Of a stretch of DNA of 64,000 bases, positions 1 to 8,195 are shown piece by piece (the stretch's first letter is position 1; each line of letters starts with the position of its first letter). The notes under the pieces are model-generated. The model was not told the origin of the DNA. It saw only the letters and a program-made list of their open reading frames with translations, and searched no databases. The DNA is from Paenibacillus yonginensis (GTDB lineage: Bacteria; Bacillota; Bacilli; Paenibacillales; Paenibacillaceae). Location of the stretch: positions 2,361,501 to 2,425,500 of the forward strand of contig NZ_CP014167.1 of the NCBI RefSeq assembly GCF_001685395.1, written 5' to 3'. Both the position numbers and the translations under genes were made by a program.

Positions 1-8
1 TTAGGCAT
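1..8 (-). CDS. 5' end of a gene leaving the window (partial)
   Basis: On the minus strand an AAGGAG motif (about 17-22) is followed eight bases later by ATG at 8-6, and the frame runs off the left edge after two codons. Nothing can be said about the product. The upstream DNA (20-55) is made of imperfect TGCAGA/AGCAGA hexamers. The call rests only on ribosome-site spacing. Confidence 0.3.
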
Positions 9-141
9 ATCATTCGCTCCTTCTGCATCTGCATCTTGCATCTGCTTCTGCTTCACTCTTCTTTGCTATTACCTAATTAAACCTCCTTCATCCTTGGGAA
101 ACGGAGAGCTAAAATCATAAATTTTAATTAATTTCGATAGG

Positions 142-163
142 TGTGATATTTATCACTTATAAT
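142..163 (+). promoter_or_regulatory. Fnr/Rex-like inverted repeat abutting a -10 box upstream of doxX
   Basis: TGTGA-N6-TCACT occupies 142-157, matching the TGTGA-N6-TCACA core shared by Crp/Fnr-type sites and by the redox repressor Rex. It is followed directly by a TATAAT -10 box at 158-163. The -35 region is poor. Position between -35 and -10 suits a repressor such as Rex better than an activator centred at -41.5. The identity of the regulator is inference. Confidence 0.5.
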
Positions 164-254
164 AAAGACATAAGAGATGATCATCTTACAAAAGATAAGA
201 AAGTGAAGAAAATAACAATCAACCAAAATAGACTCTACCAAAGGAGAGATTGAT

Positions 255-788
255 ATGTTTAACAACTGGCTGAGAACCAATAAAGTGGCCATGTGGCTGC
301 TGACCGTAGTACGGATTTACCTGGGATACCAATGGATGACACACGGCTTTGAGAAATTGACAGGCGGCTTTGACGCCGGAGGTTTCCTGCAAGGGGCCAT
401 CGCCAAAAGCACCGGCGAAAATCCTGTCGTTCAAGGCTGGTGGGCCGCATTCCTGGAACACGCCGCTCTGCCGGGCGTAAACTTCTTCAACGTTCTGATC
501 CCGCTAGGTGAATTTCTGGTAGGCCTCGGGCTGATCCTTGGTACCTTCACCACCTTCGCCGCTCTGATGGCGGTTGTGATGAATACCGCGTTCCTCTTCT
601 CGGGTACGGTAAGCACCAACGCGCAAATGCTGATTCTTGAAATCTTCATCGTAGTCGCTGCCGCCAATGCCGGTAAAATCGGTCTGGACCACTGGGTCAT
701 GCCTTACCTGCGGAACCTGTTCAAACATAACGGCAAACACAAAGGCACAGAAACACCAGCTCCTCAAGGCAGAAAAAAAATAGCTTAA
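255..788 (+). CDS. DoxX family integral membrane protein
   Basis: A 177-residue protein with four predicted hydrophobic segments, a DoxX-like start (RIYLGYQWMTHGFEKL) and a basic C-terminal tail. DoxX-family proteins are small membrane subunits or partners in thiol or quinone redox chemistry; the specific substrate cannot be told from sequence. The ATG is preceded by AAAGGAGAG (240-248). The gene stands alone, with a candidate redox-responsive operator at 142-157 upstream and a hairpin shared with the convergent neighbour downstream. The family assignment is firm; the physiological role is not. Confidence 0.85.
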   Translation: MFNNWLRTNKVAMWLLTVVRIYLGYQWMTHGFEKLTGGFDAGGFLQGAIAKSTGENPVVQGWWAAFLEHAALPGVNFFNVLIPLGEFLVGLGLILGTFTTFAALMAVVMNTAFLFSGTVSTNAQMLILEIFIVVAAANAGKIGLDHWVMPYLRNLFKHNGKHKGTETPAPQGRKKIA

Positions 789-812
789 ATAACAAGACAA
801 AAAACGCCTCTG

Positions 813-876
813 GAAAACCAAACTTCCTGGTGAGATTCCATAACCAGCCAGAAGTGAGGTCAAAGCCGGAGGCGTT
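813..876 (-). terminator. Branched hairpin terminator for the LOG-family gene
   Basis: AACGCCTC (813-820) pairs with GAGGCGTT (869-876), with a second internal pairing ACTTCCTGG/CCAGAAGT. On the minus strand the stem is followed by a T-rich run (TTTTTTGTCTTG), so it terminates the gene at 900-1478. It lies in the convergent gap with doxX and may block read-through both ways. Confidence 0.7.
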
Positions 877-899
877 GTTCTATGACTAGAACTAATCTA

Positions 900-1478
900 T
901 TAACCTTTCCATTCCCAGGTCAAGCCCGATAAACCTGCTGCTTGGGTACTCATCTTCTGCAGCAGCGTGATAGGTTCTTCAGCCACATGGATAGAGCTTA
1001 AGGTAGCAGGAGCAGTAAAACCTTCTGTTACACTATGCTCCACAAAAGAAATAAGCGGATCATAATATCCTCTTATATTGAGCAGTCCGACCGGTTTGCT
1101 GTAAATGCCGATTTGAGACCAGCACAGCACTTCGAACAGCTCTTCAAATGTTCCGACCCCGCCTGGAAGAGCGATAAAACCGTCGGCAAGTTCGCCCATT
1201 TTGGCTTTTCTGGCATGCATCCCGTCCACTTCAATTAATTCCTTCAGCTCACGGTGCACAATTTCAGGCTTGAACAGCCCCGTCGGCATAACGCCAACCA
1301 CTTGGCCCCCTCCTGCCAGAACTTCATTTGCCGTACAGCCCATAAGGCCATTCCGCGAACCGCCATAGATCAGTTTGATGCCGGATTCAGCCAAAGCTTT
1401 TCCTAAACTGACAGCTGCAGCCGTGTATTCCGGGGCGGCTCCCGGACGACTGCCAGCAAACACACAAATGGATTGCAT
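900..1478 (-). CDS. LOG family (TIGR00730) Rossmann-fold nucleotide hydrolase
   Basis: The protein has the LOG-family phosphoribohydrolase signature PGGVGTFEELFEVLCW and the conserved upstream GGSRNGLMG and ARKAKM motifs. Characterised members remove the base from cytokinin riboside 5'-monophosphates or other nucleoside monophosphates; in bacteria the natural substrate is often uncertain. B. subtilis YvdD is the comparable protein. I chose the ATG at 1478 (MQSICVFAG) because GGAG lies nine bases upstream; the frame also opens five codons earlier at 1493, where GGAG would touch the ATG. Length is about 192 residues, normal for the family. Monocistronic. Confidence 0.88.
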   Translation of the reverse strand: MQSICVFAGSRPGAAPEYTAAAVSLGKALAESGIKLIYGGSRNGLMGCTANEVLAGGGQVVGVMPTGLFKPEIVHRELKELIEVDGMHARKAKMGELADGFIALPGGVGTFEELFEVLCWSQIGIYSKPVGLLNIRGYYDPLISFVEHSVTEGFTAPATLSSIHVAEEPITLLQKMSTQAAGLSGLTWEWKG

Positions 1479-1718
1479 GACCTTCATCTCCATTCTTTCA
1501 TCAGATTAACCTTTAAAAACTAATATATCTATATTTTACTAAATAGCTGCTTCCTTATGTTAACTGCCTCGCTAAAAGATCCTTAATACACAAAGGTTGA
1601 GATTTGTCCGCTTCCCTTCAAATGCCCGAACGAAACCAAACCCGTGAACGTACTTTATAACATATTATTTTCTCATTCCTGATGCACCAATCTGAAAGTT
1701 TTAAGGAGGGGGACACAC

Positions 1719-1892
1719 TTGAAACAAGTCCGTGTTCGAAGCGTTAACCAGTCAGCATCCACCGAAATCGAAAGAATTGACCGTCTTGCCATAATTGCTT
1801 CTATCTTGACCCTGATTGCAGCGATCATCGGGACCTATATCGCCTTTAAGAACCTCACTCTCGATACTGCCACGACCGTTGTCGCTGTTTAG
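1719..1892 (+). CDS. Small membrane protein, TTG start
   Basis: An AAGGAGGGGG ribosome site (1702-1711) precedes TTG at 1719, giving 57 residues: a polar start rich in Glu/Arg, one hydrophobic segment (about residues 25-43, IIASILTLIAAIIGTYIAF) and a short tail. No family is recognised. The stop overlaps the stop of the convergent LacI-family gene by four bases. The strong ribosome site and clean transmembrane pattern support it being real. Confidence 0.55.
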   Translation: MKQVRVRSVNQSASTEIERIDRLAIIASILTLIAAIIGTYIAFKNLTLDTATTVVAV

Positions 1893-2920
1893 CTTTGTTT
1901 AGGCGTACTGGTCGATTCACGGATCGTCAGACCGGGGAGAACGCCGTAATAGATCCGTTCCCGTTTGCTTCCGGCTTCTGACAGAAGCAGCTCAACCGCT
2001 GCTTCTGTCATTGCTTTCTTGGCAACACGCATTGTAGTTAAGGAGGGTGCGGCTGCAGCAGACAATGTAATGTCATCAAATCCAATAATGGATACTTCGC
2101 TCGGCACTGAATAATTCCGTTCCCTAAGAAGTTCATTGAGGATTAAAGCGATTCTGTCGTTGCTGCAGAAGAAAGCGGTGGGCATGCTGCCCTGATGCCG
2201 ATCCAGAAAGGCAGAAATCTCTTCACGCGTAGACCGATATCCGTCCGAATAAACGAGACAATCGTCCAGGTTCGGATAGATGCCCTGATCCGCCATAGCT
2301 TTCCAGTAACCGAACCAGCGGTCTTCATGACTGGTTGTCAAATTGGACGGGCCCATAAAGCCGATCCGTTTATGTCCCAGCTCAAACAGATAGCTGACCG
2401 CAGCATGGGCTCCTTCGAGATTGGAAGATGCCGCTACTGCGCATGGCAGATCCCTATAGTAAGAGTCGATCATCACCAGCGGACTTTTCAGCTCCCATAC
2501 CTTGCGCGCGTAGTTCTTATCCATAATGCCAAATAAAATGACACCGGCATGATCAATATCAAAAATCCCCGGGAGCAAGCCCTTCCGCTCCATCTCGATA
2601 TCAATTTTGGCGATCACCGCATTATAGCCTTCTTTCCGGATCGCCGCCTCGAGTCCCCAAAGCATATCATGATAGAAATGAAAATGCTCGTTATCCTCAT
2701 AACTCATGACTCTCTCCGGCACCAGCACCAGAATATTGGAGCTGCCCCGCTGGGTTTTGCCTTGCATGCTGTAGCCCAAATCCTTTGCGCGCTGCTTCAC
2801 TTCATTCCGTACCTGTTCGCTGACGCCTTTTTTCCCGGATAAAGCCAGAGATACGGCATTTTTAGAAATCTTTAAATCGTCCGCGATCGTCTGCATAGAG
2901 ATCTTCTTTGGTCTCGCCAT
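1889..2920 (-). CDS. LacI family transcriptional regulator
   Basis: A 343-residue repressor with an N-terminal LacI helix-turn-helix (about residues 6-27, MQTIADDLKISKNAVSLALS) and a periplasmic-binding-protein-like effector domain (from about residue 62). GGGAGGATAGCAAAG places the ATG at 2920. It is divergent from manA, so a role in controlling mannose or mannose-6-phosphate metabolism is a reasonable inference. Its promoter (TTGACG, 18-bp gap, TAGTAT on the minus strand) lies inside the divergent region next to an 8-bp inverted repeat that could be an operator. Confidence 0.9.
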   Translation of the reverse strand: MARPKKISMQTIADDLKISKNAVSLALSGKKGVSEQVRNEVKQRAKDLGYSMQGKTQRGSSNILVLVPERVMSYEDNEHFHFYHDMLWGLEAAIRKEGYNAVIAKIDIEMERKGLLPGIFDIDHAGVILFGIMDKNYARKVWELKSPLVMIDSYYRDLPCAVAASSNLEGAHAAVSYLFELGHKRIGFMGPSNLTTSHEDRWFGYWKAMADQGIYPNLDDCLVYSDGYRSTREEISAFLDRHQGSMPTAFFCSNDRIALILNELLRERNYSVPSEVSIIGFDDITLSAAAAPSLTTMRVAKKAMTEAAVELLLSEAGSKRERIYYGVLPGLTIRESTSTPKQS

Positions 2921-2957
2921 CTTTGCTATCCTCCCAAAACATGCTACACTAAAATCA

Positions 2958-2999
2958 ATACTACTTTACATAAAATAATTCCGTCAAGTTTTGTAAAGT
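2958..2999. promoter_or_regulatory. Divergent lacI-type/manA control region
   Basis: Minus-strand promoter: TTGACG (2987-2982), 18 bases, TAGTAT (2963-2958), reading toward the regulator. The perfect inverted repeat ACTTTACA (2963-2970) and TGTAAAGT (2992-2999) brackets this promoter, centre-to-centre 29 bp. It is a candidate operator for the adjacent LacI-family repressor. Confidence 0.5.
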
Positions 3000-3051
3000 T
3001 GAGTTGATCATCTTAAGCAACGTATTTTTTAAAAGGAGATTGATTATACCC

Positions 3052-3996
3052 ATGAATGAACCCATTTTTCTGAACCCCGTTTTCCAGGATCGGATCTGGG
3101 GCGGAACAAAACTTAAAACGTTGTTTGGATACGAAATTCCAAGCGATCACACCGGCGAATGCTGGGCCGTATCCGCACACCCTAATGGACAAAGCACTGT
3201 GAAAAATGGTCCGTTCGCCGGCCAAAAGCTAGGCGATTTGTGGGCCAGCCATCAGGAGTTATTCCATTCCAACTCCAAGGTGTTCCCGCTGCTGACCAAG
3301 CTGCTGGATGCCTCGGATGACTTGTCCGTGCAAGTTCACCCGGACGATGCTTATGCCGGCGAACACGAGAACGGCGAGCTGGGCAAAACCGAATGCTGGT
3401 ACATTGTAGACGCAGAACCCGGTGCTGAAATTGTTTACGGTCACGAGGCGACCAGCAAGGAACAGCTCGTACAATACATCGAAGAAGGCAAATGGGACGA
3501 GCTTCTGACCAAAATCCCGGTTAAAGCTGGCGACTTCTTCTATGTGCCAAGCGGTACGATTCACGCACTAGGCAAAGGGATTGTTGTACTTGAAACGCAG
3601 CAAAGCTCCGACACAACCTACCGGGTTTATGATTATGACCGCAAGGACAGCGCCGGCAATACCCGCGAGCTTCATCTGGAGAAAGCTATTGATGTAACGA
3701 CTATTCCGCAGCGTTATGTCCCGACTCAGCACGAAACAACCCGTCAGGGAGAAACCGAAATAACCACCTTCGTCTCCAATGATTTCTTTACGGTTCAAAA
3801 ATGGGACGTCAGCGGGACCTCCGTCTTCGAAGCCAGCGATAAATATCGCTTATTCAGCGCTTTGGACGGAGAAGGCGAGCTGAAGGTCGGCAGCCTGGTT
3901 TATCCGGTTCGTAAAGGCGACCACTTCATTTTACCGGTAGGATTCGGTCCTTATGAATTGACAGGCAAACTACAGTTTATTGTTTCCTGGGAATAA
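3052..3996 (+). CDS. manA: Mannose-6-phosphate isomerase, class I
   Basis: The 314-residue protein interconverts mannose-6-phosphate and fructose-6-phosphate in the cytosol. It has the type I metal-binding motifs of the short Bacillus form: the VQVHPDDAYA segment, GKTECWYI, and the later FFYVPSGTIHALG cupin motif. Length equals B. subtilis ManA (about 315). The frame opens upstream at 3004, but AAAAGGAGA (3031-3038) fixes the ATG at 3052. It is followed by a strong terminator at 4034-4071 and divergent from the LacI-type regulator. Confidence 0.95.
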   Translation: MNEPIFLNPVFQDRIWGGTKLKTLFGYEIPSDHTGECWAVSAHPNGQSTVKNGPFAGQKLGDLWASHQELFHSNSKVFPLLTKLLDASDDLSVQVHPDDAYAGEHENGELGKTECWYIVDAEPGAEIVYGHEATSKEQLVQYIEEGKWDELLTKIPVKAGDFFYVPSGTIHALGKGIVVLETQQSSDTTYRVYDYDRKDSAGNTRELHLEKAIDVTTIPQRYVPTQHETTRQGETEITTFVSNDFFTVQKWDVSGTSVFEASDKYRLFSALDGEGELKVGSLVYPVRKGDHFILPVGFGPYELTGKLQFIVSWE

Positions 3997-4033
3997 CACT
4001 CAGGTCTACAATCAAGTAATTTAGGAGACCACA

Positions 4034-4071
4034 AAAGGGCAGCACCCCTTTCTCAAAGGGTGCTGCCCTTT
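4034..4071. terminator. Bidirectional hairpin after manA
   Basis: A 14-bp perfect stem AAAGGGCAGCACCC/GGGTGCTGCCCTTT with a 10-base loop. T-rich tails are short on both sides (TTTCT forward, CTTTTG reverse). It lies between convergent manA and the DUF3006 gene and probably serves both. Confidence 0.8.
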
Positions 4072-4124
4072 CTCCAGCTTCTATATTCTTACTGGGCCGA
4101 TGCTCAGCTCTTGGCTTCCCGGCT

Positions 4125-4340
4125 TTAATCCTCCCAAAGCTCGTCCATCAGCTTCTTCATTCGGTCCGATCGCTCTGAAGTCGCTTCCGGATCTACCATC
4201 CACTTCGCGCCATCCCACTTCAGCACGTCTCCTTCTTTCGCTTTGGGCTCTACCAGCCTGCGTTCAATATCCCGGGTCTGACCGTCAATTTCGATGATCG
4301 CATAGCTGCCTTCAAATCCTTCCAGAACCGCTAATTCCAT
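4125..4340 (-). CDS. DUF3006 domain protein
   Basis: A small acidic protein of about 71 residues with the DUF3006 pattern (AVLEGFEGSYAIIEIDG ... GDVLKWDGAKWMVD). Function unknown; genes of this family commonly sit beside ComEC-like metallo-hydrolases, as here. The frame can begin at a GTG at 4349 that overlaps the previous stop, but AGGTG six bases before the ATG at 4340 favours the latter. Co-transcribed and effectively translationally coupled with the upstream lipoprotein hydrolase. Confidence 0.8.
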   Translation of the reverse strand: MELAVLEGFEGSYAIIEIDGQTRDIERRLVEPKAKEGDVLKWDGAKWMVDPEATSERSDRMKKLMDELWED

Positions 4341-4345
4341 TGCGT

Positions 4346-5287
4346 TCACCTCTCCGTCCGAATCGACAAATTCCTGCCATCCGAGTCCACTTCAATCGTC
4401 CCCTGAGTATCATTCCGGTATACTTCTACACCTTGCTTTTTGAGCCTCTGTAGAACCGTTGGGGTAGGATGACCATAGTTATTGTCTTTCCCAACCTGAA
4501 TAATGCCGTAACGGGGCTCTACAGCCTTCAGAAAAGCGAGCGTGGTGGAGGACTTAGAGCCGTGATGCCCCACCAAAAGAACATCAGCGCGAAGGTCAGC
4601 GCCGGAAGCCATCATATCCTTTTCGCTTTGTGACTCTGCATCTCCAGTCAGCAAAAAAGAATGGCTCCCATAAGTCACTTTAACGACGGCGCTCATATTG
4701 TTGCTGTCGCTATAACTCTTAACCGGAGCTACCATCTTGACTCTAACCCCTTCGCCCATATCAAACTGTACCCCGGCCTTGGCAGTTTTAACCTTAAGCC
4801 CTTTGCGCTGGATCGACTTCAGCAGCGACTCAAATGTTTTGGTATTGGAACTCGCTTTGGGCAGATAAATATCGCCTATCGCCGTTCCATCAATAACTTT
4901 ATCCAAGCCGCCGATATGGTCCGCATCCGGGTGAGTACCGATAACCTTATCCAATCTGGTAATGCCATACTTGCGAAGATAGTCCAGCATCGTTTGTTCT
5001 TTATCGTTATTTCCTGCATCGATCAGCAGCGTTTGACCGGAAGGGGCTATAAGCAGCTGTGAAGCTCCTTGTCCAACATCCAGGAAAATCACCCGCAGAG
5101 TGGCCTCTTTCTGTAAGGGCTCTACAGAATGATCATTCAGCAGCTCCGAACCGATAGAGCATCCGGATAGAGCCGCGATCAACACGATCAGAAGGAACCC
5201 TTTTGCTGCCAGCCTTCTAAGAGATCCCTTCCGTTCGAAACGCACCGGCATTTGGTTGGGTCTGCCCGCCTTCTTAAGTAAATTCAT
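4346..5287 (-). CDS. Secreted MBL-fold hydrolase (ComEC/Rec2 C-terminal type), lipoprotein
   Basis: A 313-residue protein with a basic N-terminus, hydrophobic segment and lipobox LSGC (about residue 43), so probably a lipoprotein outside the membrane. The metallo-beta-lactamase motifs are HPDADHIGG, LLTGDAE and LLVGHHGSKSST, the set seen in the C-terminal domain of ComEC and free-standing relatives. Such proteins are thought to be nucleases or phosphoesterases; the substrate here is unknown. It forms a two-gene unit with DUF3006. The promoter region holds a LexA-like palindrome. Confidence 0.85.
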   Translation of the reverse strand: MNLLKKAGRPNQMPVRFERKGSLRRLAAKGFLLIVLIAALSGCSIGSELLNDHSVEPLQKEATLRVIFLDVGQGASQLLIAPSGQTLLIDAGNNDKEQTMLDYLRKYGITRLDKVIGTHPDADHIGGLDKVIDGTAIGDIYLPKASSNTKTFESLLKSIQRKGLKVKTAKAGVQFDMGEGVRVKMVAPVKSYSDSNNMSAVVKVTYGSHSFLLTGDAESQSEKDMMASGADLRADVLLVGHHGSKSSTTLAFLKAVEPRYGIIQVGKDNNYGHPTPTVLQRLKKQGVEVYRNDTQGTIEVDSDGRNLSIRTER

Positions 5288-5314
5288 TGATGTAATCCCC
5301 TTATGTATACCGCC

Positions 5315-5343
5315 CTAATAACAAGAACGTTTGTTCTTGTTAA
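5315..5343 (-). promoter_or_regulatory. Promoter with LexA-like operator before the MBL/DUF3006 operon
   Basis: Minus strand: TTAACA (5343-5338), 17 bases, TATTAG (5320-5315). A 9-bp inverted repeat AACAAGAAC-GTTT-GTTCTTGTT (5320-5341) fills the spacer. Its core GAAC-N4-GTTC matches the Bacillota LexA/DinR box (CGAACNNNNGTTCG) in eight of the ten fixed bases. Placement between -35 and -10 fits a repressor. Confidence 0.55.
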
Positions 5344-5455
5344 ATTGTACTACATTCAGCTCTTTTAGGCAACAATAACCGATTAATCAAAAATAATCTG
5401 CTCCTGCTGCTGTTCCAAATAACCGGGCCGGTTAGGGGCATAAAAGGACAGAAAA

Positions 5456-5479
5456 AGCCCGCTTCTTACGGAGCGGGCT
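5456..5479 (-). terminator. Terminator of the Big2 repeat protein gene
   Basis: AGCCCGCT/AGCGGGCT stem with an 8-base loop; on the minus strand it is followed by TTTTTCTGT. It lies 11 bases after the stop codon of the upstream gene. Confidence 0.85.
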
Positions 5480-5490
5480 TCTGTTTAGCG

Positions 5491-7629
5491 TTACTTGACC
5501 GAAACCGAAATGCTTACGGTTTTACCGCCATATGTTGCTTTGATCGTTGCTGTGCCTTTGGCCACCGCTTCAATCTTGCCGGCGGTTACTTTGGCTACAT
5601 TCGGTTTGTTGGTTGTCCAAACGGCACTTCCGGCAACGGAGGCTGTTGCTCCTGTATCATACAGGGCGGTCAGCGCAACCGAGTGGCTGCTTCCCGGAGC
5701 GAGAACAAACCGTTTTTCGCTTGGCGTCAGCTTAGTTAGCTTAGGTACTACATTTACATTAACCGTATAGGTTTTGCCTTGATAGGTTCCCGTCAGCGTC
5801 GCTTTGCCTTCTGCGGTTGCTTTAACGCTTGATCCACTTACGGTAACCACCGAAACATCGGAGGATACCCAGTTCATTTTTGTGGACAGCGTTGCGTATT
5901 TACCGTCGGCATAAAACCCTTTTACCTTGATGCTCTTGGATTTATTGATATTCAGTTCCAGCGACGGCGGGTCGATGATCATCGTTACAACTTCCGCTTC
6001 AACCGAGACCGGAATTTTGACCGTTTTGTTCAGATAAGTACCAGTCAAGGATACGTTTCCCTTGGATAATCCCTTCATCGTCTTATCCTTAATCACGGCA
6101 GAAGTGCCGGAAAGGGTCCATTTCATGTCGGCCGTAACGTCCAGCTCATCTCCGTTCTCCAGAACGGCCGTTACATTCGGAAGATCAGCGGTTTTGCCGA
6201 TGATCAGCTGCACGTTCTCGGAGTCCGGCATTAACACGAGCACCTTCTCCGAAACTTTTACGTTAACCGAACCTACTGTTGCTGAACCAATTGTTGCTGT
6301 CAGAACGGCGGAACCGGTCTCGCCGGCTTTAAACTTGCCGGAATCTACGGCAACTACATCCTCATTGCTGGATTCCCAAGTCACAAGCTTAGTGAAGTCC
6401 TGCTCAGATTCATCCAGTAGCGTTCCAGTCACTTTAGGGAATTCCTTGGAATCATCCTTCAGGATTTCAATATCCGAAGTATCCATATCAAACTTGGTGA
6501 TCGTCGGATAAACCGTTAAGTTAAAACTTCTGCTTACGCCCAGATAAGAAACCGTAATCGTAGTAGTGCCGGTCGATTTAGGCGTGATCTGCCCTCCGCT
6601 TACGCTTGCCACCAGCAGGTTGGAGGATTTCCATTCAGCGGTGTTTGTTACATACTCAAAGTTTCCGTTAGAAGCAATAACTTTAGCCTTTACATCCTTG
6701 CTAGCTTCGTTCAAGAACAAAACAGCGTTTTTAACGAAACTGGAGTCTTCCAGAATAATTGCTTCATAAGGATTCCGGACATAAACGTCTTTCTGAATCG
6801 AGCTTCCCAGATAGGAGGCTGTGATGGTTGCTTTACCAAGCTTCAGCGGGGTTACTTTGCCGTCTTCGACTTTGGCAATCGTTGCATCCGAGGTGCTCCA
6901 TTCCACTTTATCCGTGACGTCCACCGGGGCGTCATCTTTGTCCGAATCTTTGGTTAATACCTTGAGCTGCGAAGTTCCGGACCCAACCACCATCTCCAGA
7001 TCATCATCATCGGAGAATTCAAGCGCCGCAAATGGCGCCACGACTTTGATTTTCACTTTGGTTGTCAAGCCTTTATAAGCAGCCGTAATCGTGACGGTAC
7101 CTTTGGATAGAAGGGTCAACTCGCCTTTATCCACCTTGACGATACTGGTATCAGAGCTTGTCCAGGTCGCGTCTTCGCTGACATCCGTACCGTCTGCCAA
7201 AGCTTTGATGGAGACATCTTCGGTGCCCAGTTTGAATTCGGTGTTGTCTGTCGTATTTAAGGTCAATGCATTATAGGCATTTTTGACCGTTACCGCTTTA
7301 GTTGCAATGGCATTTTTATATTTGGCGGTGATGGTAGCCGTACCTTTGGCCACCGGCGTCAACAAACCGCCGTCCACTCTGACAATCTTCGAATCCGAAG
7401 TGGACCAGGTCACATCGTTGGTGACGTCCTTCTCGGATGCTCCTTCGATCGTTGCGATGATTCGAAGCTGTTCGGTGTTCTCATCAACGGTGAGCACAAT
7501 TTCCTTGTCGCTGTCAAAACGGATCGAATTGACGTCTCCGGTTGCTGCGAACACGTTTACCGGGAGAATCGCCGACACCAGCAGCACGAGGGCGAGAAAC
7601 CACCTCATCACTTTCCTGTTTCCAGTCAT
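5491..7629 (-). CDS. Secreted protein of eight Big2 (bacterial Ig-like) repeats
   Basis: A signal peptide (MTGNRKVMRWFLALVLLVSA..., cleavage near VFA-A) is followed almost entirely by eight Big2-type modules of about 80-90 residues, each carrying a W-S/T-S-D/N core and a K-G-x-A-T/V-I/L-T closing strand. Big2 domains are found in adhesins and wall-associated proteins. No S-layer homology, LPXTG or catalytic domain is seen, so it may be an exported scaffold or adhesin. I chose the ATG at 7629 because AAAGGAGAG lies eight bases upstream and the signal peptide begins there; the frame is open to 7695. About 712 residues. Single gene with its own terminator. Confidence 0.85.
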   Translation of the reverse strand: MTGNRKVMRWFLALVLLVSAILPVNVFAATGDVNSIRFDSDKEIVLTVDENTEQLRIIATIEGASEKDVTNDVTWSTSDSKIVRVDGGLLTPVAKGTATITAKYKNAIATKAVTVKNAYNALTLNTTDNTEFKLGTEDVSIKALADGTDVSEDATWTSSDTSIVKVDKGELTLLSKGTVTITAAYKGLTTKVKIKVVAPFAALEFSDDDDLEMVVGSGTSQLKVLTKDSDKDDAPVDVTDKVEWSTSDATIAKVEDGKVTPLKLGKATITASYLGSSIQKDVYVRNPYEAIILEDSSFVKNAVLFLNEASKDVKAKVIASNGNFEYVTNTAEWKSSNLLVASVSGGQITPKSTGTTTITVSYLGVSRSFNLTVYPTITKFDMDTSDIEILKDDSKEFPKVTGTLLDESEQDFTKLVTWESSNEDVVAVDSGKFKAGETGSAVLTATIGSATVGSVNVKVSEKVLVLMPDSENVQLIIGKTADLPNVTAVLENGDELDVTADMKWTLSGTSAVIKDKTMKGLSKGNVSLTGTYLNKTVKIPVSVEAEVVTMIIDPPSLELNINKSKSIKVKGFYADGKYATLSTKMNWVSSDVSVVTVSGSSVKATAEGKATLTGTYQGKTYTVNVNVVPKLTKLTPSEKRFVLAPGSSHSVALTALYDTGATASVAGSAVWTTNKPNVAKVTAGKIEAVAKGTATIKATYGGKTVSISVSVK

Positions 7630-7753
7630 TTCTGTCTCTCCTTTGTCTTTCTGGACTACGGTCCGGTATCCAAACCTATGTATGTTTATCGACAACTGGA
7701 AGTTGTTTCGTTACCTTTTTCCACTATTCTCCTTTAAAAATAGACAAAAAGAC

Positions 7754-8182
7754 CTAATTTCCGCGGATAACCCGAACGATAAAACGGTGTTCCAGCTTGG
7801 ACAGCTTTTCGCCGGACCGCAGTGTTACCTCTTTCTCATCGTGGGCCGATATCAGCGTACGGTAATGGACGATTCGGTCCCCCTTCCAGATCATAACCGG
7901 CGAACGGAATTGAATCGCATTGTCAAACTGTACATTCTCTTTCATGATATAACCGACCGAATGAGGCCTGGCGGCCAGACCGGCTGCGGTCCCTCTTCGA
8001 AAAGGGCCGGGTTCGGCCGGCATAATTTTCACGATTTCACTGAGCGGAATATAAACCGGCTTTGGCCCAAGCAGGACCCGTTCTTTTTCATGATCCCAGG
8101 CTTCGATTCTGGCCGAATAAGTCCGTTCGTCATTCAGACGAGTAATGGCCGCATACCGGCCGATCCATTTTGAAAGATCCAC
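7754..8182 (-). CDS. Conserved-looking hypothetical protein downstream of ung
   Basis: About 142 residues, no signal peptide or transmembrane segment, and no family I recognise. It starts SKWIGRYAAITRL and is basic, with several short beta-type stretches, a composition like small Sm- or SH3-like barrel proteins, but that is speculation. GGAGGTATAGACCA supports a GTG start at 8182, 13 bases after the ung stop, so the two genes are probably cotranscribed. The frame is open to 8218 inside ung. Confidence 0.6.
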   Translation of the reverse strand: MDLSKWIGRYAAITRLNDERTYSARIEAWDHEKERVLLGPKPVYIPLSEIVKIMPAEPGPFRRGTAAGLAARPHSVGYIMKENVQFDNAIQFRSPVMIWKGDRIVHYRTLISAHDEKEVTLRSGEKLSKLEHRFIVRVIRGN

Positions 8183-8195
8183 TGGTCTATACCTC

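Noticed and set aside
813-876. The hairpin with AACGCCTC/GAGGCGTT looked like an integron attC site.
   Set aside because: The ends lack the RYYYAAC/GTTRRRY boxes, there is no cassette gene or integrase nearby, and a clear minus-strand T-tract fits a terminator.
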